Below, in pieces: positions 56,425 to 62,681 of a DNA stretch of 64,000 bases (position 1 is the first letter of the stretch; each line of letters opens with the position of its first letter). The stretch is taken from positions 124,001 to 188,000 of the forward strand of contig JAFYQF010000025.1 of assembly GCA_017559905.1 (NCBI GenBank), in the 5' to 3' direction. Below the pieces are notes generated by a model. It was not told the origin of the DNA and ran no database searches. It worked only from the letters and a program-made list of their open reading frames with translations. The translations under genes were made by a program, and so were the position numbers. This stretch comes from a bacterium (GTDB taxonomy: Bacteria; Cyanobacteriota; Vampirovibrionia; Gastranaerophilales; Gastranaerophilaceae).

Positions 56425-57396
56425 ATGCTTAAAGATTTATTCGAAGAAAAAAGATGTTTTAAACTTGTATGTGGAGCGGGAAATGAAGACGCCATAGAAG
56501 TTGAAAAATTAGTTACAATATATTCAAAAGCTGGCTGCAACTTCTTTGATGTATGCGCCAAACCGGAAATTGTAGACGCCGCAAAGAGAGGATTAAAAAG
56601 AGCCGGGATTGAAAAAGAAAGATATATTTGCGTAAGCGTAGGTATTGACGGCGACCCTCACATTACAAAAGCAATAATTGACCAAAACAAATGTAAAAAA
56701 TGTGGAAAATGCAAACTAATTTGCCCACACGATGCAATTATTGAACTTGATAAATATAAGGTTAAAAAAGTAAGATGTTTAGGATGCACACAATGCGCTA
56801 ACGCCTGCCCGCATGACGCAATCTCAATGGAATCACAATTAATGGACTACAATGATGTACTTCCAAAACTTATTGCAAAAGGAATTGATTGCATTGAATT
56901 CCACGCAATATCAGATGATGAAATTGATGTAAACGAAAAGTGGGAACAAATAAACAAACTTTTTGACGGAATGCTATGCATATCAATAGATCGTTCTGAA
57001 CTAGGCGACAAAAAACTTAAAGAACGTGTGAAAAGAATGTTATCATCTAGAATACCTTTCTCAACAATCATACAAGCGGACGGAATTGCTATGAGTGGAA
57101 ACAATGACGAAATGGGAACAACACTTCAAGCTATTGCAACAGCTCAACTTTTCCAAGATGCAAAATTACCTGCATACATAATGATGTCAGGCGGAACAAA
57201 CACACATTCGACAAAACTTGCAAAACTTTGTGGAGTGCACCCACACTGCGTTGCAATCGGGTCATTTGCTAGAAAAATTATAAAAAAATATCTTGAAATG
57301 GAAAACCTTTTTGAAGATAAAAACGCAATAGACGAAGCGGTAAAAATTGCAAAAGAACTTGTTGAAACTTCTTTGGAGAACATGAAAAATGATTAG
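56425..57396 (+). CDS. ldpA: LdpA-like iron-sulfur protein
   Basis: 323 aa. The N-terminal part RCFKLVCGAGNEDAIEVEKL, followed by GCNFFDVCAKPEIVDAAKRG, is a TIM-barrel-like region. Two 4Fe-4S sites follow: CKKCGKCKLICPHDAI and CLGCTQCANACPHDAI. The C-terminal domain contains IIQADGIAMSGN and MMSGGTNTHSTKLA. This matches LdpA, in cyanobacteria a redox-sensing input protein of the circadian clock. No kai genes are in the window; here a general redox role is more likely. It is divergent from trpR. Confidence 0.8.
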   Translation: MLKDLFEEKRCFKLVCGAGNEDAIEVEKLVTIYSKAGCNFFDVCAKPEIVDAAKRGLKRAGIEKERYICVSVGIDGDPHITKAIIDQNKCKKCGKCKLICPHDAIIELDKYKVKKVRCLGCTQCANACPHDAISMESQLMDYNDVLPKLIAKGIDCIEFHAISDDEIDVNEKWEQINKLFDGMLCISIDRSELGDKKLKERVKRMLSSRIPFSTIIQADGIAMSGNNDEMGTTLQAIATAQLFQDAKLPAYIMMSGGTNTHSTKLAKLCGVHPHCVAIGSFARKIIKKYLEMENLFEDKNAIDEAVKIAKELVETSLENMKND

Positions 57397-58150
57397 CCTA
57401 AAAACCTCAAATTGGCAAATCAAAAACATTGACACCGTACTTTTTGACAAAGATGGAACGTTCATTGATTTGCATTATTTTTGGGGAAAAATGACAGAAT
57501 TAAGAGCTCAAGAAGTTATAAAAAATTTCAATTTGGACTCCAATTCTTTTGAAAAAATTTGCACAAATCTAGGCTATGATATTAAGACTCAAAGAATGCT
57601 CACTGATGGGATTACGGCATTATATTCTCGTTCAAAAATCATTGAAATTTTCAAAGAAAACTTAAAGGACTTTCAAGTAGATACAACCGAAAAAGAATTA
57701 GAAAACATTTTTGATTTAGTAAGTAAAAATTTCTATGAAAATATGCAAGAATACACAAAACCAATCGACACAGCAATTGATTTTATAAAAAAAATCAAAA
57801 AACTTGGTTTAAAAACTGGCATAGTGACTTCGGACTCAAAAGAATCAACACTACTAACACTCCGCCATTTCAAATGGGAGAACCTGTTTGACATTGCAAT
57901 TGGCAGAGAAGATTCTCCGCACACGAAAGAAAGCGGAGAGCCAACAAGGCTTGCTCTCAAACTCCTTAACGCAAACCCAAATTCAACAGTTATGATAGGA
58001 GATGCCCCAATGGATTTTATTTCAGCCACAAACGCTGGAATCAAGGACGTAATACTTGTTGCAACAGGACAAATTTCAAAAGAAGAATTAACAAAAACAT
58101 CACAAAACACAATTAATTCTTTAGACGAAATTGAAGTAACAATTAATTAA
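57389..58150 (+). CDS. HAD-family phosphatase (phosphoglycolate phosphatase-like)
   Basis: 253 aa. Motif I VLFDKDGTFIDLH, motif II GIVTSDSKES, Lys region, motif IV MIGDAPMDFISATNAGIKDV. A helical cap lies between motifs I and II. Its start overlaps the ldpA end by 8 bp, so the two are coupled. Substrate unknown; the closest look is Gph/pyrophosphatase PpaX. Confidence 0.88.
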   Translation: MISLKTSNWQIKNIDTVLFDKDGTFIDLHYFWGKMTELRAQEVIKNFNLDSNSFEKICTNLGYDIKTQRMLTDGITALYSRSKIIEIFKENLKDFQVDTTEKELENIFDLVSKNFYENMQEYTKPIDTAIDFIKKIKKLGLKTGIVTSDSKESTLLTLRHFKWENLFDIAIGREDSPHTKESGEPTRLALKLLNANPNSTVMIGDAPMDFISATNAGIKDVILVATGQISKEELTKTSQNTINSLDEIEVTIN

Positions 58151-58216
58151 CAAACTAGCAAAAATTATTCTTTTGAGGTTTTCAAGATACTACGACGTAT
58201 TTGATATGGAACAAAT

Positions 58217-58987
58217 ATGAGAATAACATTTACCCCCACAACTCAATACAGAAATTATCAACCAAGATTTACATCAAACAACTGTTTTTACCTATCAGAA
58301 CAACAAAATCCAATAGGAACAGTTTCAAGAATGTTTAGAGAAGATTTGGCGTGGCATAAATTAGCTTTATACGAATATGCAAATTTCCACAACACGCCCA
58401 AAGTTCAAACCTTACAATTCGCTTGTTCAGACGGTTCTGAAAGTTACACTCAAGCAATATCTTTGCTAGAAACTCCAGGAATGAGTAATGAAAAATTCTT
58501 TCCAATTCAAGCAATGGACATCAATGACAACATTCTAGATGTTGCCAAAAGCGGTCTCATAAATTTTTCAAAAGATGACATTACTCGTATGAAAAATATG
58601 GGACTAGACATCAACAAATATTTTGAAAAAACTAACGATCAAATATCTTTAAGAAAACTTTTCCCAGTTGCAGTAACAGATATAGACTTTGACACATACA
58701 AAATAAAACCTACCCTCAAAGACAAAATTAACTTCCAAAAAGCTGATATGTTTGAAGTCCTAAAAAACCACAAAGACGAATCAAATACGCTTGTATTATG
58801 TAGAAATGTTTTAGGATATTATTCACCATTAGAAAGAACAAAGTTTCTAAACTTATTAGCTGAAAAATTAAAACCTAACAGCATGGTTGTAATTGGTAGC
58901 ATGGAAGTATCAGAAAAAGTTGATACAGAGCTACTTTACAGAAACTTTGCTATGCTAACTCAAAATATATTTAGAAAAATTCGTTAA
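58217..58987 (+). CDS. second CheR-like SAM methyltransferase with F-x-S signature
   Basis: 256 aa. It begins MRITFTPTTQYRNYQPRFTS (F18-x-S20). MFREDLAWHKLALYEYANF (39-57) corresponds to the CheR FFRD region and LQFACSDGSESYTQAISLL (66-84) is the SAM-binding motif. MDINDNILDVAKSGLI gives the acidic Asp (101) and following helix, and LVLCRNVLGYY the catalytic strand. It is a distant paralogue of the protein at 33323. Target unknown; no chemotaxis genes nearby. Confidence 0.7.
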   Translation: MRITFTPTTQYRNYQPRFTSNNCFYLSEQQNPIGTVSRMFREDLAWHKLALYEYANFHNTPKVQTLQFACSDGSESYTQAISLLETPGMSNEKFFPIQAMDINDNILDVAKSGLINFSKDDITRMKNMGLDINKYFEKTNDQISLRKLFPVAVTDIDFDTYKIKPTLKDKINFQKADMFEVLKNHKDESNTLVLCRNVLGYYSPLERTKFLNLLAEKLKPNSMVVIGSMEVSEKVDTELLYRNFAMLTQNIFRKIR

Positions 58988-60006
58988 GCTTTCACTTTTT
59001 CATTTGAATAAGTTTGTCCAGCACCAATAACCAAATCATTTATATCTGAAAGCACTTCAGAATCAGATGCAATAACCGAATTTTTAATTACGCAATTATC
59101 AGCAACAACAACATTATCCCAAAGAATACTATCGATTATAGTAACATTTTCACCAATTTTACAATTATCACCAATTGTAGAAACGCCGATAAATTTTGTA
59201 TCTTTAGGAACACTAGTATCACCAACCAGATAGCTTCCAGAATTTGTATCTACAAAACCAGAATGTTTAAATGAACAATCTCCGTTAAACAAATCTTTTG
59301 TAGACTGTTTATATTGTCCAAAAGTACCAATATCAGTCCAGTATTCAGAGATCTCAAACGTATTAATCTTTGCATTTTCCAACAAATCTGTAAAAACATT
59401 TTTTGCAAAATCGTAGAATTGCCCTTCTGGAATATAATTGAAAATTTCGTAATTAAAAATATAAATACCAGTATTTATATAATTACTTTTAGCATCTTCG
59501 ACAGAAGGTTTTTCTTGAAACTCTTTAATAAAACCATTTTCGTCAGTAACAACAACTCCGAAATGTGAAACTTCTTCTTTTGGGATTTGCTTAATTCCAA
59601 TAGTTGCGATAGCACCACTTTCGATGTGTGCATTAATACCTTTTTCAAAGTCAGCATTGGTCAAACCATCAGCAGACAAAACCAAAAAAGTATCTCCTTC
59701 TTTGAAGAAATGTTGGCATTTTTTTAAACCGCCAGCAGTACCAGAAAGAGTTTCTTCCTTAATATAATTAAAATTCACACCAATATTGCTAGCAGAATAA
59801 CGCTCAATAATTTGTTCTGCAAGATAATAAGTATTACAAATAACATCAGTAACGTTAATAGCTTTCAAACGTTCAAAAAGGATATCCATAACAGGCCTGT
59901 TAGCGACTGGAATCAATGGCTTGGGAATTGATAAAGTCAATGGTTCAAGACGCGACCCCATGCCTGCAGACATCACCATCGCTTTTGTAACTAATTTATT
60001 AGTCAT
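58984..60006 (-). CDS. NDP-sugar pyrophosphorylase-type nucleotidyltransferase
   Basis: 340 aa from ATG 60006 (AAGGAG five bases ahead). The start AMVMSAGMGSRLEPLTLSIP then KPLIPVANRPVMD is the nucleotide-binding G-x-G-x-R-x(3)-T region. Sugar-phosphate binding follows with FLVLSADGLTN. The C-terminal part has left-handed beta-helix turns (IGDNCKIGENVTIIDSILWD). Likely mannose-1-phosphate guanylyltransferase or glucose-1-phosphate nucleotidyltransferase for surface sugars. Its stop overlaps the convergent methyltransferase stop. Confidence 0.88.
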   Translation of the reverse strand: MTNKLVTKAMVMSAGMGSRLEPLTLSIPKPLIPVANRPVMDILFERLKAINVTDVICNTYYLAEQIIERYSASNIGVNFNYIKEETLSGTAGGLKKCQHFFKEGDTFLVLSADGLTNADFEKGINAHIESGAIATIGIKQIPKEEVSHFGVVVTDENGFIKEFQEKPSVEDAKSNYINTGIYIFNYEIFNYIPEGQFYDFAKNVFTDLLENAKINTFEISEYWTDIGTFGQYKQSTKDLFNGDCSFKHSGFVDTNSGSYLVGDTSVPKDTKFIGVSTIGDNCKIGENVTIIDSILWDNVVVADNCVIKNSVIASDSEVLSDINDLVIGAGQTYSNEKVKA

Positions 60007-60079
60007 ACTCACTCCTTAAAAGAAATTTCCTTGCTGGTATTTTGGCATAAACAAAGCAATAATGCAAATTAAAAACTAC

Positions 60080-60107
60080 TTGTCAAAAAAAATTGTGGTT
60101 GTATAAT
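60080..60107 (+). promoter_or_regulatory. promoter of tRNA-Lys
   Basis: TTGTCA (60080-60085), 16 bp, TATAAT (60102-60107), about 40 nt before the tRNA. Confidence 0.6.
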
Positions 60108-60147
60108 TTATTTTGTGAAAAGCAATGAGCTTTATAATAGCAATTGT

Positions 60148-60220
<73 letters not shown>

Positions 60221-60233
60221 GATTTATTATTCA

Positions 60234-60256
60234 AGAGGGTTTCAACCCTCTTTTTT
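60234..60256 (+). terminator. terminator after tRNA-Lys
   Basis: AGAGGGT (60234-60240), loop TTCA, ACCCTCT (60245-60251) and a T-run. Confidence 0.85.
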
Positions 60257-60417
60257 AATTCTAATAATAAGTTTTTGTCTGTGATGTAAACATATTCAGT
60301 AACCCAATCTGTGCCATATCTACGGTTTACATCGTAACTTCTGATTTCTAATTCGTTTTGTTTAATTTCGTTGTTAATCAAAAAAGAACTGATAACGAGG
60401 GACGAGCAAACCCTCAT
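60257..60417 (-). pseudogene. possible gene remnant next to tRNA-Lys
   Basis: A minus-strand open frame contains the coding-like segment NELEIRSYDVNRRYGTDWVT, then EYVYITDKNLLLELKKRVE. It then runs without stop through the antisense of the terminator and the tRNA, so its 3' end is not original. A truncated gene abutting the tRNA 3' end is typical of an old integration site. No family recognised; could be chance. Confidence 0.3.
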
Positions 60418-60510
60418 AACCTAAAAACTTTTAGGGGCAGCCGCTCGAATTTTCTGCTCTTGAAATCAGTTCTCATTATTATTATACCCCAAAATTACAC
60501 AATATAACTA

Positions 60511-60598
60511 TTGAAAAATTTTATAATATCGTTTATAATAACATAAAGGTCTAATGAGTATGCCCAATTGAAGGACACAGTGCATTAGACCTTTTGCT
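60511..60598 (+). ncRNA. predicted small RNA A (promoter plus terminator hairpin)
   Basis: TTGAAA (60511-60516), 17 bp, TATAAT (60534-60539). The expected RNA starts near 60546 and is a 12-bp stem AAAGGTCTAATG (60545-60556)/CATTAGACCTTT (60583-60594) with a 26-nt loop ending in TTTTGC. No ORF. The promoter and its surroundings resemble those of units C and D. Confidence 0.55.
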
Positions 60599-60640
60599 AC
60601 AATAACAGATAAAGTAAACACTAACTCATTCTCCCACATG

Positions 60641-60814
60641 TTGAAAACTTTACTTTGATAAGTTATAATTAGATTGGATAACATTTGGACATATAGAAAA
60701 TCGCCTCAGCTATATCCCATTGAGCATAAATTCAATTTTATCGTGTCTTTGGCTACTTTATGTAGAGAATGAGAGGTCGGCGTCTCTCCTAAATGTTATC
60801 CTTTTATTTTTTGA
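60641..60814 (+). ncRNA. predicted structured small RNA B
   Basis: TTGAAA (60641-60646), 17 bp, TATAAT (60664-60669). RNA about 60676-60812. Closing stem GGATAACATTT (60676-60686)/AAATGTTATCC (60791-60801) followed by TTTTATTTTTT. Inside are four local hairpins: ATATAG/CTATAT, ATTGA/TCAAT, CTAC/GTAG and GAGAG/CTCTC. It does not match signal recognition particle RNA, RNase P RNA, tmRNA or an obvious 6S RNA. Confidence 0.6.
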
Positions 60815-60831
60815 TATGTTTTTGGATTATG

Positions 60832-60934
60832 ACAGAATTGCTGCACAAAAAATGAGGGGAATTTAAACCGGAGCCTAAATCCAGTATCCCCCTCAATATT
60901 ATTATAACCGATTTTTAAAACTTTTCAACCCTAG
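60832..60934 (-). ncRNA. predicted small RNA C; first copy of a 103-bp repeat
   Basis: On the minus strand TTGAAA (60923-60928), 16 bp, TATAAT (60901-60906), then the RNA start near 60894. A hairpin GAGGGG...CCCCTC (60889-60894 with 60854-60859) with inner stem ACTGGA/TCCGGT is followed by ATTTTTTG. The element is therefore a promoter placed directly in front of an intrinsic terminator. It matches 61287-61389 at most positions. Confidence 0.65.
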
Positions 60935-60943
60935 GGAGGTAAA

Positions 60944-61030
60944 ATGAACAGAGAAAAGTCAATTCATTTTGCGAAAGACTACAGTATACACTTCAACTTT
61001 GTTATTATAAATTTAAGAGGTAAAGTGTAG
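60944..61030 (+). CDS. 28-aa small ORF with strong ribosome site
   Basis: Starts MNREKSIHFAKDYSIHFNFV and ends NLRGKV, then TAG. GGGAGG lies at 60933-60938, ideally spaced before the ATG at 60944. Basic and aromatic, no membrane helix. It sits between the two repeat copies. No plus-strand promoter is obvious, so expression is uncertain. Confidence 0.4.
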   Translation: MNREKSIHFAKDYSIHFNFVIINLRGKV

Positions 61031-61032
61031 AA

Positions 61033-61269
61033 TTAGTAAATAGTGTTTGGCTTGGATTCTTCCATTTCTTTATCAACCACTTCAATAATTTCAAACCAGT
61101 GCGAAAGTTCTTGCGCTATGTTAGAAACAAGAAATCCCTTTTCTGGACCGTCCCCTTTTGCGATAGATATTACGTTAGAAATATAATCGCATTCGTTCCT
61201 GTCAGGACCTGTTACCTTTAAGTCCTCATCAATAATGTAAATATCATTTTTATATTTAGCTTTAATCAT
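61033..61269 (-). CDS. 78-aa unknown acidic protein behind repeat copy D
   Basis: Starts MIKAKYKNDIYIIDEDLKVT, then GPDRNECDYISNVISIAKGD and a C-terminal amphipathic part with SHWFEIIEVVDKEMEE. AAGGGG precedes the ATG. The promoter of unit D (about 100 bp upstream) points at it with a terminator hairpin in between, so it may be expressed by readthrough. Family not recognised; small acidic proteins of this kind are frequent in phage-derived regions. Confidence 0.55.
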   Translation of the reverse strand: MIKAKYKNDIYIIDEDLKVTGPDRNECDYISNVISIAKGDGPEKGFLVSNIAQELSHWFEIIEVVDKEMEESKPNTIY

Positions 61270-61286
61270 ACATTGCCCCTTAAATA

Positions 61287-61389
61287 ACAGAATTGTTGCA
61301 CAAAAAAAGAGGGGGGTTTAAACTTGAACCATAATCAAGTTCCCCCCTCAATATTATTATAACCGATTTTTAAAACTTTTCAACCCTAG
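61287..61389 (-). ncRNA. predicted small RNA/attenuator D; second copy of the 103-bp repeat
   Basis: TTGAAA (61378-61383), 16 bp, TATAAT (61356-61361) on the minus strand. The stem GAGGGGGG/CCCCCCTC (61342-61349 with 61309-61316) and inner stem AACTTGA/TCAAGTT are followed by seven T. Relative to copy C the inner stem has changed on both sides and still pairs. The 78-aa gene starts about 30 nt beyond the terminator. Confidence 0.65.
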
Positions 61390-61474
61390 TATATTATTTT
61401 TTATATATTACACAAATATTGTTAATTTAAATTAATTATTATGATTATTCATTTCATCCATGTATAATTTGACT

Positions 61475-61705
61475 ATGATAAGAAATGAAATTATTAAATT
61501 CGCACAAGAAAATGGCTTTGATTCTGCGGAATTATTAGGCGAATACAATGGTTATACTGTTTATGACCCTGTATTCAATGACAATAAGTACCGTTGTATA
61601 GGTCTTCCTCACTACATTTTAGAGCATGAAAATAAGCTAGAAATGATATATAAAGAAGAAGACACACAACCCATAATTGATTACTTTTTCCCTGACGAGG
61701 ATTAA
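61475..61705 (+). CDS. 76-aa unknown acidic protein
   Basis: Starts MIRNEIIKFAQENGFDSAEL, then LGEYNGYTVYDPVFNDNKYR and ends YFFPDED. A TATAAT (61463-61468) lies exactly 6 nt before this ATG, so the in-frame ATG at 61460 would be upstream of the RNA start and the gene is read as leaderless. Acidic, no membrane helix. Part of the element-like region; unknown function. Confidence 0.55.
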   Translation: MIRNEIIKFAQENGFDSAELLGEYNGYTVYDPVFNDNKYRCIGLPHYILEHENKLEMIYKEEDTQPIIDYFFPDED

Positions 61706-61729
61706 GCAAGATTCTAAAGCTAAACACAG

Positions 61730-61789
61730 AAGTACCACCGTCTAAGGCTTTCGTTAATTTTCGTAACGACCTTCGGGCGAGTGGTACCA
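61730..61789. other. long imperfect palindrome
   Basis: GTACCAC (61732-61738) pairs with GTGGTAC (61781-61787). Inside, AAGG pairs with CCTT and CGTTA with TAACG. It can fold on either strand. Terminator, RNA element or recombination site are all possible; no T-run follows directly. Confidence 0.45.
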
Positions 61790-61877
61790 ACTTTATTTTA
61801 ACTCATTATAGTTCTAATTTCAACCTAAATAATCAGAAATTGAGACAATCACCTTTTCATTATTCGAGTAATATTTT

Positions 61878-62080
61878 TCTACTGCAAGACTTGGTTTGTC
61901 GTTTCGTGTGCCACTTCGTTTGTCCTTTTTAGCTTGGCAAGCGAAACACGTGTATGCTTAACGGTTAGACCTGTTTCTAGGGCAAGGTGATTTAAGGATG
62001 TAATAAACTGCCCTGCTTTTATTAAAGTACCTTTCCATTTTTCATCCTTATATTTTGCCTTTAATAAGCAATGTAGGAAT
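61878..62080 (-). pseudogene. fragment of a phage replication-initiator/DnaD-like wing-helix protein
   Basis: An open minus-strand frame without any start reads LLKAKYKDEKWKGTLIKAGQ, then FITSLNHLALETGLTVKHTR, VSLAKLKRTNEVAHETTNQ and a stop. G-x-LIKAGQFITS-x-x-x-LA-x-ETGL-x(3)-x-TR-x-x-LAKLK is the winged-helix pattern of phage replisome-organiser proteins. Both ends are missing, so it is a relic of a prophage. Confidence 0.6.
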
Positions 62081-62089
62081 TTTCACAAA

Positions 62090-62425
62090 CTAAACTTTTG
62101 TATCTAATTTATTTTGTTTAGCTATTTGTTTTTTCATCCGATTTGTTTTTATTGTTTTTATCATTTCATCAACAATTTCAATAGCCTTTTCAACATCATA
62201 CCAAGCTCTATCTTGATAATGAGCCATAGCCTCTGTCTGTGCTGGCGTACGAGCGACATAATCTTTCAACTTTGACAACTCTAAATCCAACATTGCACGT
62301 TTTTTCAACAACTCATCTATTTCAGCTTTATCTTTTTTAGTTAATTTCAGGATTGGTCCCTTGTATTCTTTTAGAGGAACCAACTTTGCAGTAAATGTTT
62401 GTCTATCAAAGGAATTTACGTTCAT
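62090..62425 (-). CDS. unknown helical protein with F-x-A signature
   Basis: 111 aa from the ATG at 62425: MNVNSFDRQTFTAKLVPLKE (F11-x-A13) fits the shared N-terminal pattern. An in-frame ATG at 62464 would add a hydrophobic stretch with no ribosome site and is less likely, though it would make a signal sequence. The rest is a charged coiled-coil-like helix (KKDKAEIDELLKKRAMLDLE) and a basic tail. No domain recognised. Confidence 0.55.
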   Translation of the reverse strand: MNVNSFDRQTFTAKLVPLKEYKGPILKLTKKDKAEIDELLKKRAMLDLELSKLKDYVARTPAQTEAMAHYQDRAWYDVEKAIEIVDEMIKTIKTNRMKKQIAKQNKLDTKV

Positions 62426-62557
62426 ACTAATTAATATGCAAAACAAAATAAAAATTGCCATCAATCCGAAATAATTTAATATTTATTTACGTTTATGAAA
62501 ACTCGAAAAATATTGCAAATTGTAACAGATTTAAAACTTAACTAGCAAAAAGAAAAT

Positions 62558-62677
62558 TTGAGAGCCATTAAGACAATCATATATTCCATCCCCCTCATCA
62601 ACAGAGCAGGAAGCTCGATTTCATAAATAGCAAACGGCAGGATGCTTCCTACCGTTTTTGTTTTAAAAAAGGATTAT
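62558..62677 (+). promoter_or_regulatory. promoter and attenuator-like leader of the deiminase-like gene
   Basis: TTGAGA (62558-62563), 16 bp, TATATT (62580-62585). In the leader, AAACGG-C-AGGA (62632-62642) pairs with TCCT-A-CCGTTT (62647-62657), followed by T-rich sequence: a terminator. AGGAAGC (62608-62614) can instead pair with GCTTCCT (62644-62650), destroying the terminator. AAAGGA lies in front of the ATG at 62682. Confidence 0.55.
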
Positions 62678-62681
62678 TTTA

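Noticed and set aside
60676-60812. RNA B as 6S RNA, SRP RNA, RNase P RNA or tmRNA
   Set aside because: It lacks their conserved cores (for example the SRP tetraloop region, RNase P conserved regions or the tRNA-like end of tmRNA), and it is shorter than usual 6S RNA. A covariance search would decide.
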